Of a stretch of DNA of 41,030 bases, positions 9,068-19,273 are shown piece after piece. The stretch lies in NCBI GenBank assembly GCA_018398765.1, contig JAHBMJ010000422.1, forward strand, positions 1 to 41,030, written 5' to 3'. The position numbers and the translations under genes were made by a program. The first letter of the stretch is position 1, and every line of letters starts with the position of its first letter. The notes below the pieces were generated by a model, which was not told where the DNA came from, did not search any database, and saw only the letters and a program-made list of their open reading frames with translations. The stretch is from Chromera velia. Lineage: Eukaryota; Sar; Chromeraceae.

Positions 9068-11909
9068 CTAGTGGGAGCCGCCCCCCCCACAGTCCTCCAG
9101 GAAGAAGACGTACGAAGGAAGCACCCTCCCCACTGCTTTCTCCCTGAGACCCCTCTGCCACGGCCTCAACTCTGCCACAGCCTCCCCCTCTGCCACGGCC
9201 TCCCCCTCTGCCACGGCCTCCCCTCTGCCACGGCCTCCCCCTCTGTCACGGCCTCCCCCTCTGCCACGGCCTCCCCCGCGACCTCTGCCACGACCTCTCT
9301 GGGTAGCTTCTTCATCGGGCTCTGTCAATGACTCCAGCGAGTCCGTTGACCGTCTGCGTTTTTGTGCACCCCCCCCTGTAAGGTTCTTTTCGATAAATAC
9401 TTGAATCTGGGAGTGAGTCAATCCCATTCGCTGCAAGTCTAATGTCATTTGCACAATCCGTCCCGGAGAGACACCTTGGTTCACTTTTTTTACCTTCCCC
9501 CCCCCACTTCCTTCCTGCACAATCCTCCTCTTCCCCCTCGCCAACTCTACCTTCCCTGGCCTCTCATCTCCTGTATCATAATGGAGAGCAGCAGCTCCAG
9601 CAGGGGCAGAAGCTTCGGCTGCAGCAGCCGCTGCGGCAGCAGGTTGAGCTCCAGAAGGGGCAGAAGCTTGGACGTCAGCAGGCTGAGCTTCGGCGGCTGC
9701 AGCAGCACCCCCTTCAATCTGGAGAGCTTCATCAGAGGAAGAAACAGAGGCCTTCCTGATTATGTAAAAAGCAACCACGCATGCTGACTCTTTTTCCCCC
9801 AACATTCCATAATAGGAGGGGGAAATGGAAATCACTGGAACAGCCTTCAGGGGCATTGGCCCCCAGCACCGTCTCTGCCAATCATGTTGTCTCTTTTGCT
9901 GCACGCAACAGTTGCAAGGGAAGACCAAAATAAGCCTACACGTACAGAAAGTAAGAGAGACACTCAGAGAGAAAGCAGAGTGGATGCACAGGTGCGAGGG
10001 AAGACCAAAATAAGCCTCGTTCCTCGCACGTTCCTCGCATGCTTGCACCTCCCCCGCTCTTTTCCCGCTCTTTCCTCGCATGCTTGCACCTGCCATACTT
10101 TCTTTCTACTTATCCTGCTCTCTCTGTATGTCTATTCCGGTCTTTTCTCACAGTGACACATGTTGAGAGACTTACAGGATTCTCTTCAAGCTCCCTTCTG
10201 TTGGTCTCGACCTGCTCCTCGAAGTCATCTGTACCAGGAAGTGGAGGAGGACCGACATCGAGACGTTCCTGCGGCCGCACACCCTCGAAAACGCGCCACA
10301 GCAGTTCCCGCCTTTCAGGTGGAATCTGCGGGTCAAATCTCCGAGGAGGGAAATCGTCATCTTCGTCAGTCAATTCGATGAATGCGTCTCCCTCCCCTCG
10401 CCCTCCCGCACCCTGCCCCTCTCCGCAGACACCCACCTTCCCCCAAATGAGGTAAATCATCACCTCACCGTCCTTTCCCCCAAATTTCTCAAATTGCTGT
10501 GTTGTGAAAACCAACCTCCTCCTGCCCTGTCTCTGCCCAGCCTCATCTTCTTTCCAAAGCAAGGGTCGCCCCTCTCCGACATACTTGAAGTTGAGAAAGC
10601 GGAGGAAGCTGAGCTGATGTCCGCTGCAATCCATAGAGAGACAGGGGGGGGGAAGAGAAGTGAGACGACAAACAAAAAACATTATCGTCGAGTGAGAGAA
10701 GGACACGACTGACTTGAAGGCAATCCATAGAGAGACAGGGGGGGGGAAGAGAAGTGAGACGAAAAACAAAAAACATTATCGTCGAGTGAGAGAAGGACAC
10801 GACTGACTTGAAGGGAACAGGATCCAACAGCACATTGGGAGAGACAAAATTCAGGTATTCCGGAGGGGCCTTCCAGGCCGCGTTGGAATGCCAGAATCTT
10901 TCCTCTGCCAGACTTTCCTTTCGTTCAAATAAAGCATCCGAGAGGACACCGAGGCTGTCTAACGTGTTTAGTTTGGCCTCTGCAATTCTCTCTGCCGTCT
11001 CCCTCACTTTCGTTCTTGCAGCATCGACAAACAAATTCCTTTTCCTTCTTTCATTTTCTTCTTTCTCTGCTTGCCGCAAAGCCTTGACCCCCGCCAGTCT
11101 TAGCTTTCTTTCTTCCCTGTCTTCTCTTATCTTCTTTTCACACTCCTCTTTCTCAGCTTGCTTCTGCTCTGCTGTCTTCTTCGCAGCCTGCAGTCTTGCC
11201 TGTTCGGCCTCTGCTGCTTCTCTTCTCTTTTCTTCCCTCTCTCTCTCCTTTGCTTCTCTTCTCGCCACTGCAGAGGGACGGTTTCTTTTATTTTTCCTTT
11301 CTTTTCTCTTCCTTTCTCTCTCCTTCTCCAGATGTTGTTGCCAGGCCTGTGGGTCATTCTTCTTATTTTTTTTGCACTCCCTCACCCTCTTTATTGTGGC
11401 CCAGGCTTCCTCCCTCCTCTTCTTCCCCGCTCCTCTTCTTCCTCACTTATGTCCTCTTCATCAGAGTATCCCTCTTCTTCCTCTCCACCGAATTCCTCCT
11501 CACTGGCGTCTTCTTCTTGCTCACCACAACGTGGCGGCGTCTCATATCTAAAGCCAGGCCCTGCAATGTCATCTTCATCTTTGTCTTCATCTTCGTCTTC
11601 TAAGAAAAGAGGGCCGCGGGCAAAGGGTGAGAGTTCTTCCATTTTGAACCCTGCAGGGCCGCGGGCAGAGGGCGAGAGTTCTTCCATTTTAAACCCTGCA
11701 GGCGCAAAACAGGAAGAGAGCCGGCTGTATCTCCGCGGCGGCGGCCTCAACGGACTTTTTTCTTCAACCTTCTCCATTGCCTCAGGAGAGAAGAGAGGGC
11801 TCTGCTGGGGAGTCTTGGGGGGGGACTCATCATCAGACGACTCCACCACCACAACGCTTTTGGAAGGTTCTAAAATATAAACACTTGACTCACTGTCTCG
11901 GCAAGCCAT
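9068..11909 (-). CDS. Probable nuclear protein with SUMO-interaction-like motifs, K/E/R-rich coil and RGG box
   Basis: At least four coding blocks on the minus strand. Block 1 (ATG 11909 to about 11391) is acidic, has a SIM-like SVVVVESSDDES near its start and a 15-residue tandem repeat (AGFKMEELSPxARGP). Block 2 (about 11440-10808) is almost wholly K/E/R/A-rich, a long predicted coiled coil. Block 3 (10623 to about 10175, donor CCT|GTAAGT) contains AFIELTDEDDD, a second SIM-like motif. Block 4 (about 9758-9068) has poly-Ala, a basic patch (QKRRRS) and an RGRGRGRGGG-type RGG box with EAVAEG repeats. SIMs bind SUMO; RGG boxes bind RNA or are arginine-methylated, so a nuclear or nucleolar scaffold is likely. 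The link between blocks 1 and 2 needs a frame change near 11385-11450. The acidic/KER layout recalls CAF-1 p150, but that family's conserved core motif was not found. No confident family. Confidence 0.6.
10624..10807 (-). repeat. Intron consisting of two tandem 94-bp copies
   Basis: Plus-strand copies are 10626-10719 and 10720-10813 and differ at about one base (GACGACAAAC versus GACGAAAAAC). On the minus strand each unit is the last six exon bases (CTTCAA) plus an intron body starting GTCAGTCGTG. The predicted intron is 184 bp: donor CTTCAA|GTCAGT and acceptor GATTGCAG|CGGAC, phase 2 on both sides. The inner copy boundary keeps a donor (CTTCAA|GTCAGT) but lost the acceptor AG. A 90-bp intron was evidently duplicated together with its 5' splice site. 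Confidence 0.8.
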
Positions 11910-12461
11910 ATTTATAGAGCGAAAAGGACTGAAGAAACCCGATCGGAACACGTTTGCACATAGGAGAGTGAAGTAGACAGACAGAGCCGGGCCAATAACA
12001 GAGGAGACGGATATGCTCCGTCAAGAGAGAGCTGTGATGCTTCGGCGTTACGGACGTTACGGACGCGCGGGGGGGGGGATGCCGGGGCCCGTGTTACGGG
12101 CGTTACGGACATTACGGATGGGGGGGGGCCCTGTAGGACCTTATCTAAAATTGATCCCGGTCCCGCAATGGCACGCCCGCGTGGAAAACCCGCGGGCCCT
12201 AGCTATAAAATTTATCAGCTCATGCATTTTTTTTTTTGCATGCATGCATCGATACATGCAAATGCATGCATTTCAATTGAGGACTCAATGAGGAGTGATA
12301 AACATCTGGGAAACCGTCAATGTGACACCTTTCTTTACCACCTTATACATAAAAGGCTTCAAACAAAGACACGCACGTAGACTTTCCCGTCTCCAGAACT
12401 GTGTGCACAGACAGAACTCTTTGAATCTCGGAGAACTTTCGTCTGTGCACTCTGTAGCAAA
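11910..12461. promoter_or_regulatory. Divergent intergenic region with TTACGG repeats, TATA and TGCATGCA
   Basis: Lies between the SIM/RGG gene (-) and transposase fragment 2 (+). It holds CGTTACGGAC-type repeats at 12046-12120 broken by G9-G10 runs; a GC-rich stretch ending in CCCGCGGGCCC; AGCTATAAAATT (TATA-like, about 12201); and TGCATGCA at 12237, 12241 and 12263. On the minus strand CTATAAAT sits directly before the first ATG of the SIM/RGG gene. A shared or paired promoter is plausible but inferred. Confidence 0.4.
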
Positions 12462-13031
12462 ATGAAACTCCGCAAACCCAAGGGAAGCACTCCAACTTCC
12501 CTTGAGGAGCCACTTCTCTTAGCTGCCCAAGCGAAAACAACTCCTGCAGCAGAAGAGAGAGTCCGACAGTGGCTGATCGATCAAGGATGCCTCCCTCCTC
12601 CTTCCAATTTCCAGTGTGCAGGGAACTCTTTTTCCCCTTCCCACCAGACTCCCTACAGGAAGGAGCAGTATATTTACAGGTATCAGAGGAAGGGATGCCC
12701 CCAATCATCACGGAGCGAGAGAAGAGGCACCCTGTTTGGAGGAAGGAACATTGCTCTGGGAGTGATTTTGATGGTGGCTTACTACTTTCTCGATGGAGAC
12801 AGGTATGCTTCCATTACCAACAAGACCGGTCTCTCCGACGAGACTGTGAGGGAATTTTGCGAGCGCTTCAACAGCGTGATCGTGGAAGACTTCGAACAGA
12901 TCGGATGGCACAATCCAGAAGGAAACGGAGACGGCTACCTACTGGGAGGGCCTGGAATTATAGTAGAGATAGACGAGAGCAAGTTTGGAAAACGCATGCA
13001 CAATAGAGGATGGAGGTGGGCTTGTTGGTAG
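12462..13031 (+). CDS. Second Merlin/IS1595-type transposase, 5' part only
   Basis: The ATG at 12462 opens a frame with a zinc-ribbon-like stretch (QCAGNS ... YIYRYQRKGC), then GGRNIALGVILMVAYYFLDG, a helix-turn-helix-like TGLSDETVREFCERFN, and the ISXO2 signature GGPGIIVEIDESKFGKRMHNRG with the first catalytic Asp. The frame ends at 13029-13031 shortly after GGAG|GTGGGC (donor candidate at 13016, phase 2). Copy 1 at 5.9 kb reads straight through the equivalent codon without an intron. No downstream exon carrying the rest of the catalytic core was found before 14 kb. The two copies are clearly diverged at protein level, so they are separate old insertions or domesticated genes rather than a recent duplication. 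Confidence 0.65.
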   Translation: MKLRKPKGSTPTSLEEPLLLAAQAKTTPAAEERVRQWLIDQGCLPPPSNFQCAGNSFSPSHQTPYRKEQYIYRYQRKGCPQSSRSERRGTLFGGRNIALGVILMVAYYFLDGDRYASITNKTGLSDETVREFCERFNSVIVEDFEQIGWHNPEGNGDGYLLGGPGIIVEIDESKFGKRMHNRGWRWACW

Positions 13032-14420
13032 CACGCAATGCATACCTATAAGAATCACATGACCGCCACATAGGTTTCTAACCTAACCTAGGTTAATTTG
13101 ACCTCAAGTCGAGGCCCGGCAGTGGACCGCGGGGCAACCCAGAATATAAATCCTAATCCTAAATCCTAAAGGTTAGGTTAGGTTAGGTTAGGTTAAAACC
13201 TAATTAGATTCCCTGGTCATAGTACTACCATACATGCAGCCAGAATTCTAAAATTTAACTTAAAAAACCAAATAATTCGTATAGTCAATTTCTTTCCTAG
13301 TTTCCTTCCATACAGATTAAATCAATCATGCAATCAATTACTAGATCTAATACTAGATCAATTATAATTAACCGGCGGTGCCACTGATAGTTAAACTAGT
13401 GATATAATTTAAATTAACTTAATTAGTAAATTATTGATACTCATTATATATAAATTTTAGAACTCGATCTATTTACTAGTAGAACTTTCGTTTACTTTAA
13501 TTTAGACTTTAACTGGGACTTTAATTTACTCAATTAATTAAATCCTCATGTTTTAAGCGTTGTTCTTAAGAGTATACGAAGACTTGTATTAATATTTGAC
13601 ACTACATCATCATCACTAGTGACACTATAGAATCCTAGGTGGGATCAGACCAATTGACACCGGCATAGTATACATTTACTGTAATAAAAATAGTATACTG
13701 TGTTATAAAATCATATCAACTCAAATTCAGAAATTCCTGTTTTTTCTTTAAACTGTTCGATCTGAGTCTCTTCGCCGGTGGCCCAGGTTGTGGGTAGTAC
13801 ATACGTGCATGGCGACTGCGCAGTATTGCACAGCCAGCGCCAATCAACGAAACCAGTCAGTCTTGTTCTTTCCGATACATGCAACCATGCATGAAGACGC
13901 ACTCACGCGCCCTCAAACAGACCCTGCCAGAACCCCTCGAAGATTCGATGCTGGCTCTCGAAAATAAACGACTCACACGCAGGAACGCCAGAGAGCCCCC
14001 CTAAATTACTCCAACGCTCACCCATCCGCATACCTGCAGGAGGTTAAGAAAAGCAGAGAATGAATGTCATTTTTGGTTTTCTCTCCTCTCATCTCTCCCC
14101 TGTTCTCTCTTATACCAGGACGGATCTCCGCAGCCAAATCAGCTCTCTACTGCTCTACAGGTCCAGGCCATACAGACAGATGCAGATGTACGAAACGCAC
14201 GTCCCAAAAAGAAAACCACTGTTATGCAAGCTCTCTCCATGCAGTTGTACGAGCTCTAACTGAAAAGAACAAAAGATCGGGGAGACAGAGCAGAAGAGAG
14301 CCCGGAGGAATTTCGTGTGCCCACGGATGTGTAGATTGCTCTGTCGTTGACTCTGTGCTCCCTCGCCCCAATTCAAAAAAATTCTCTCCCTCCCTGCCTC
14401 GCTCCCTCCCTCCCTCCCTC
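13032..14420. other. AT-rich non-coding stretch
   Basis: AT-rich with many TTAATTAA and ACTAGT-like words. Contains a (GGTTA)5 run at 13171-13195 and related AACCTAACC at about 13080. A sequence at about 13110-13150 (GGCAGTGGACCGCGGGG ... AATATAAATC) resembles one at 32592-32640. Small frames at 13711-13902 (-) and 14060-14263 (+) are unrecognised and not supported. Confidence 0.5.
13171..13195 (+). repeat. (GGTTA)5 telomere-like pentamer
   Basis: Five exact GGTTA units, the TTAGG type, inside an AT-rich stretch. It is too short and too internal to be a telomere. It could be a scar of break repair or chance expansion. Confidence 0.8.
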
Positions 14421-14427
14421 CCCCCCN

Positions 14428-14464
<37 letters not shown>

Positions 14465-14467
14465 TGA

Positions 14468-14536
<69 letters not shown>

Positions 14537-14539
14537 TGA

Positions 14540-14576
<37 letters not shown>

Positions 14577-14625
14577 TGTGTGTGTGTGAGTGTGTGTGTG
14601 TGTGTGTGTATGTGTGCGTGTGTCT
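14428..14625 (+). repeat. (GT)n microsatellite with GTGA interruptions
   Basis: Nearly pure GT for about 200 bp, with GTGAGTGAGT islands at regular intervals suggesting a higher-order duplication of about 95 bp. It follows a C-run and an N at 14427. Poly-Cys/Val and poly-His/Thr frames here are artefacts. Confidence 0.9.
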
Positions 14626-14712
14626 GCGTACTGTGGACTGTGACTGCAGGGCTTCTTCGCTTCTCAACGCACCTCATGGAGCTTCCAACGAGACCCCACG
14701 CAGGCCGCCCCC

Positions 14713-17173
14713 TCACAACTCGATCTTCAACTTGTCTGAGATGTCGATGTGAGCAACCACCTGCAGGAGTCTCTCAAAAAGAAAGGGGCGGATCTGTTTC
14801 AAGCATTCGACACGGCGGGCGGGACGCTGAATGGGAAAAGGAGAGGGCGGAAGTGACTGGAAGATTCCACAAAGATGTCTCGCCTGAATAAAGTTGTCAG
14901 ACACAATTGATTGCCCGTGTACGCATCTGTCTGTCCGTCCGTCTGTTTGCCACCCTAACTGCCTTTTTCTCGGTCCTTCTCTTTGCCCGCTGCCTGTCAG
15001 CTTGTCTGTCTGTCTGTCTGTCTGTCTGTGGACATGACGAAAATAAGGGAGAAGAAGAAACATGTAGTGTGTCTGTCTGTGACCCTAGCTGCCTGCCTGC
15101 CTGCCTGCCTGTCTGTCTCTCTGTCTGTCTGTGTACATGAAGAAAATAAGGGAGAAGAAGAAACATGTAGTCTGTCTGTCTTGTCTGTCTGTGACCCTAG
15201 CTGTCTGCCTGCCTGTCTGTCTCTGCCCTGTCTTGTTATGTCTCTCAGACCTTCTGGAACTCCTCAAAGGAGATGAGACCATCATGGTCCAAATCGGCCT
15301 GGAGCATTGTGCGGTCGACGAGTTGTTGCAGCTGCACTTATCATCGTCCATCAGGCACACGCCCGCACGCACACTCAGATGCAAATCAAGACTCCAATCC
15401 AGGATGTCCAAGGAATGCAAAATGGTGCGAGTGACGGTGTGGAAACCAAGGAAAGGGCCACCAGGAGGAGGTTTGAAGCTGTAGACAATAGAAGAGAACG
15501 GAAAAGACAACGGCGAGGCATGATTTGTTTCCTCCCTTTTCTGCTGCGTGTGCTTTGAAATGTGTCCACTCACGCACCTTTTTTTGCTCTCCCTTCTTTT
15601 CTGATGAGTCCCCACTTCCCTCCAACCAACCCCACTTCTGTTTTCTCCCCAATCCTTCTCTGTCTGTTTTCCTCTCTCTCTCTGTGCATTTCTTTCCCCT
15701 CATCTCCCTCCCCTTCCTTTCCCCTCNCCCCTCATCTCCCTCCCCTTCCTTTCCCCCTCCTACCGGACCAATCACCGAGACAGACTATATGCTTCTTCCC
15801 GCTCCTACAGACAGACAGACCTGTGCGTCGTTGAGGTTGCTTCCCACCATCATCTTCATCACAGTGAAGAGCTCTCCATTGGAGATGTACCCGTCTCTGT
15901 TGATGTCGTAGACCTCAAACGCGAACCTCGTCTTCTGGGCGTCTGCGGTGCCGGCAGCGAGCTTCGCTGCAAACACAAGGACACAGAAAAGGCAAGGCAG
16001 GTCAGGTGAAGAGAGGTGGCGCGAGATCGGGCAGCCTGAAAAAGAGACAGTTACTGCGAAGGAAGAATAAGAAGGAACACAGCGGAAAGACGGGGGGCAG
16101 ATAGGAATGTGGGCAGGGACGGAAGGGGGGTCGCGAAGAACGGGGATGTGGGAATCCCAAACGGAAGATGAGCGAAGACGAAGAAACGGCGGGCAGAGGT
16201 GGGCGGAGGAAGGGGGGTGGGAGAAGCGGAGGGAGGGGACGGAAAAACGAATTTTGGGGGGGAAGGACATGAGGAATGACAGCAGGTGATGAAGAAGAGG
16301 GAGAGCGGGGAAAGGAAAGAGGGTAGAAAGAGACTGGAGGAGAGGAGACATCGTTCGCCAAATGAAGTGAATGAGGGAGGGGGGCTAGGGAGGAGAGGCA
16401 GAGCGGGGGGTCAAGAATCGGGAGGGCTTTGTCCCCCTTCCTCGTGCCTTAAACGTCTCGCACATACCTCTCTGTCTCCATGTTGGGGGTGTCTTGAAAG
16501 GTCAGACAGACAGACGGACACACAGACAGATGCAACTTCGAAGCACTCTGGGTATCATGACTTATATTGGACGTGCCGAGTGTCAATGGAGCGGCAAATG
16601 GGTGTGTTTGGTTGTCTGATAGGGTGACTGACCGAGGCCGACAAGAAACTCGACGAAGGAAACCTTCCCGTCCCTGTTCGTATCAAAAATTGATATCACC
16701 CGTTTGACCAGAGGGTTCTGCAGTCATGCACATTTTTTGAAAGACACTAATTAGTCCCAAACACCACAATCAAGACCCACAAAGACAACAGCACGTGACA
16801 GAAAGGGACCACTGAACACGGTTGGGCGAAACCAAATTCGAACCCGTGTCTTGATCCATTGACCGACTGACGTCTGCAATTTCGGGGACGTCAAAGAGTT
16901 CATGAGGGTCCAGCTCTCCGTTTCTGTTTGAGTCCAGAGACTGAAACCGTTTGTACAGTTTCTTGATGTCCCGTTCTGTGAAGTTTGCGGACTGCACGAG
17001 GTCCTTCTGCTCTTGCGGGGACAGAGAGGTGTTTTGGTTTCTGCAGAGAACAGGAGCAGTCAAGCAAAAGGAAATTGGCTTGTGGGTCACAGAGGTAGAA
17101 AGCATGGTCCCCAACGACAAAGCTGGCAGAGAAGAAGCATCCCTAACACGCTGGTGAAAGCGACTTACCCCAT
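14713..17173 (-). CDS. CNB: Calcineurin regulatory subunit B (four EF-hands)
   Basis: Six exons give a complete 177-aa protein: 17173-17169, 17040-16872, 16717-16633, 15966-15821, 15331-15251 and 14760-14713 (stop TGA). All introns are GT-AG and the phases agree. It starts MGN, a myristoylation signal as in animal and fungal CNB. EF-hand loops at about residues 38-49 ([12 protein letters not shown]), 70-81 ([12 protein letters not shown]), 107-118 ([12 protein letters not shown]) and 148-159 ([12 protein letters not shown]) all keep the Ca2+ ligands and the final Glu. The stretch [17 protein letters not shown] is highly characteristic of CNB. Human CNB is 170 aa. It binds the catalytic subunit calcineurin A and gives Ca2+/calmodulin-dependent Ser/Thr phosphatase activity; no catalytic subunit is in this window. 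Alternatives such as recoverin-like or centrin-like proteins fit less well. Confidence 0.93.
14900..15240 (-). repeat. CTGT/CCTG satellite with a 104-bp duplication in calcineurin B intron 5
   Basis: Long CTGT and CCTG runs surround a block (ACATGA.GAAAATAAGGGAG ... AACATGTAGT ... GTGACCCTAGCTG) found at about 15031 and again at about 15134, a period of about 103-104 bp. A third short GTGACCCTAGCTGTCTGCC echo lies near 15190. All of it is inside the intron between the last two exons (14761-15250). Confidence 0.8.
15690..15762. repeat. Duplicated pyrimidine block across an N
   Basis: CCCTCATCTCCCTCCCCTTCC with the following TTTCCCC appears on both sides of the single N at 15727. An identical copy flanking an ambiguity is often an assembly join rather than a real duplication. 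It sits in a calcineurin B intron, so coding is not affected. Confidence 0.6.
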
Positions 17174-17700
17174 CTTCCAAGGGAGATGCTGTAAGACTTC
17201 AGTGGAGATGGAAGAAACACCGAAAAGCCGCAGCCCCCAACCCCGTCGGCAGCAACACACCAGAAGGAGGCTTGGATTTTTCTCTTCCAGCAAGTCAAAT
17301 CAAGAGCTCACAGTTGTTGCACACATATTCGGGTTCAAGACTGCACGGGGAAGTGAAAGTGGGTACTGAACAGCCTGTCGACATTTTTTCCGATCGAAGT
17401 TTTCCATTGCAGAAACAGGATCTGAATTGTTCCTGCATGATCCTTCGATCCGGTCCACGCATGCAGCCCCCCGCCGCCCCGGCCCGCGGGCCCGCGGCGC
17501 CCCCGCGGCGCGGGCCTATATAGTGCGCGCGCTCGGAATATGGCTCTGCATGTTGCCCATGCAGAAGCATGCATGCATGCACAAGTTCGGACGCGCCCCG
17601 GCCTTGAGGGCCATGGCGCGCGGAGGGCGCGCTGGAAGCGCGCTGTTCGTTTGTGAGAGCATCAGCTAGAGTACACCAAATACACCATGTCCGGCCATCA
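17174..17700 (-). promoter_or_regulatory. Upstream region of calcineurin B with GC palindromes, TATA and TGCATGCA
   Basis: The 5' flank of calcineurin B on the minus strand. At 17460-17520 there are GC-rich palindromic words (CCCGCGGGCCCGCGG, GCGGCGCGGGCC), then CTATATAG at about 17516 (palindromic, so usable on either strand), GTGCGCGCGC, and TGCATGCA at 17570 and 17574. The TATA-like site is about 345 bp from the ATG, so a 5' UTR of some 300 bp would be needed. A small open frame inside this region is GC-driven and not believed. Confidence 0.4.
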
Positions 17701-18012
17701 CGGGAAGAGCAACTTAGTTTGTTATGTCATGTTATATCATCCACTGAGCTGCAATTCCAGCGTCATTTGTGAAATTTTAAATCTTAAAGTTTGTGCACAC
17801 ACAGTACACAATACGTACATAGCAGTATGAGAACAGGCGTAGACAACTATATTGTAAAAAATTATGAACAATAATAGTTCTAAAGTATTCTAAAGATAAT
17901 GAGGCCGGGCCAGTAAGTTGTTTTACAATATTTTGTACCCACAGAAAAAAAATTTCACGATGCATAATATGTTTTAATTGTCATAATGTAGATCGAATGA
18001 TAGGTTGAATCA
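17701..18012. other. AT-rich spacer
   Basis: AT-rich sequence without coding potential between the calcineurin B upstream region and the MITE-like element. Only a low-complexity 62-codon frame is present. Confidence 0.5.
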
Positions 18013-18311
18013 ATCAGAACGGCGCAATGCGTGCACGAATATTTGTAAATATTCGCGCGCGCATTACGCCGTTCTGATTTAAGCAGAAAGAGCTAACGCT
18101 CTAGACATGATCGACATGAAGATCTACTTCTTACGCAAAACTTCTGGCAGTTGCCCAGAGTAGTCTTTGTCTGCTTTTGTGTCTTACATTGACCACGAAT
18201 GTATGGACGTTAATTTGACTTACCTCAAACATGCTTTTGCATGCATACATTTTATTTCATTTTATTTCTGCACGTTTGCAAATATTTGCGCGCACATTGC
18301 ACCGTTCTGAT
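18013..18311. mobile_element. MITE-like element with about 33-bp terminal inverted repeats
   Basis: The left end ATCAGAACGGCGCAATGCG continues to CGAATATTT. The right end (about 18277-18311) is AAATATTTGCGCGCACATTG followed by CACCGTTCTGATT, the inverse with a few changes. A third copy in the right-end orientation sits at about 18049-18081, making a near-perfect hairpin (33-bp arms, 3-base loop GTA) with the left end. The flanks ...AATCA and TTCACC would allow a TCA target duplication, which is uncertain. There is no coding capacity. It lies immediately beside the 3' end of the Copia remnant. Confidence 0.6.
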
Positions 18312-18424
18312 TCACCCTCCGAGCAGGTGAGCAAGTGAATCTTTTGATAGATCACAGGCTTGATCGATACTGCATGAATCGAGCGAAACTGTGAGTTGTT
18401 TCATTTGTAGATTGATTCCGTGAA

Positions 18425-18882
18425 CTAGATAGGTTTGCACAGATAAGTTGCCGGCTGTGCATATCTGGTGATCCACTGCATACACACCCCCCACTTCTGG
18501 ATCTGCTGAAGAACGTAATCGAGCATCCCCTGATACTCGGTGTCTGTGTCCAAAATCCCTGATCTGACCCAATCATGTAGTGCCCCGTTGTCAACAAAGA
18601 TCGAAATGATCGGATCTCTCCCCTACAACTTTTGAATGAATCGTACACACCTTGAAATACATTTGATCAGACGACAGACGGCAATCAACTCACCAATTGA
18701 TGATGAGCTGTGCTTGCTTTTGTCCTTGGAGAGGTCCCATAAGATGATATTCTTCGGCCCATCTCGTTCTAGATCCCACGACTCATCATTGAGCATTATC
18801 ATGTCCCCTTGCCTACCTTCATACTTCGGGCGGTTCCACATAGCATCGGAACAACCGGCGAGATGGAGTTCTCTTCCCTTCA
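18425..18882 (-). pseudogene. Copia retrotransposon, RNase H-like C-terminal fragment
   Basis: Minus-strand frame starting at the insertion junction with LHLAGCSDAMWN (Copia family: GYSDADW) and continuing to ILWDLSKDKSKHSSSSIGEL (family: WSSKKQ..VALSSTEAE), then an in-frame TAG at 18623-18625. The same frame goes on with IISIFVDNGALHDWVRSG, YVLQQIQKWGV and PATYLCKPI (family: ADxLTKP), ending in TAG at 18425-18427. This is the continuation of the RT fragment that stops at 22514; joining across one copy of the duplicated TTGAA keeps the frame. It is a dead element: stop codon, interrupting insertion, no identifiable LTR. Confidence 0.75.
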
Positions 18883-19273
18883 AACTAACTGTACTGACAA
18901 TTGAAACTTTTGTACTAGAAAGTGACTTTTAATTTTCTATATATCACACTAAATTTTATGTAAAAAACTAAGTTTTTAAAGCACTTAGAATGATTCTATT
19001 TATTGTTTCTTACCTGCATGAAAGTATGAACAACTTTTAAAGATAAGGTTTAATGAGTTTGTGGTGTGTATGTTGGAAATTGTTGGACGTGAGTGAGGTG
19101 AAAGAGTTATAGTATGTTGATATGTCGGGGAGTGATTGCAGACTCTGCAGGCATGTGACAATACGCAGTGTAATGCACAAATAAGCTAACTTTTATTTCT
19201 AATGGAATATGCCGAATCCGCACACTGATGTAAGGAGGGAACACACAGCGGGCAACCCTCATGAAAGGTAAGA

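Noticed and set aside
10110-11880. Long plus-strand Ser/Leu/Phe-rich frames
   Set aside because: They are antisense shadows of the acidic and K/E/R-rich minus-strand exons, whose frame and splice sites agree.
9068-11909. Identity as CAF-1 large subunit (p150)
   Set aside because: The acidic plus K/E/R-rich layout is similar, but the family's conserved core motif after the KER region was not found.
13171-13195. Chromosome end
   Set aside because: Only five units, with unique DNA and genes on both sides.
14428-14670. Long Cys/Val and His/Thr frames on both strands
   Set aside because: They are translations of the GT microsatellite and have no unique coding sequence.
14900-15280. Cys-Leu-Ser-Val rich frames
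   Set aside because: These are CTGT/CCTG repeat translations inside a calcineurin B intron.
16825-16870. Second B-box-like GGGTTCGAATTT on the minus strand
   Set aside because: It lies at the start of calcineurin B intron 2, does not form a T stem, and has no cloverleaf.
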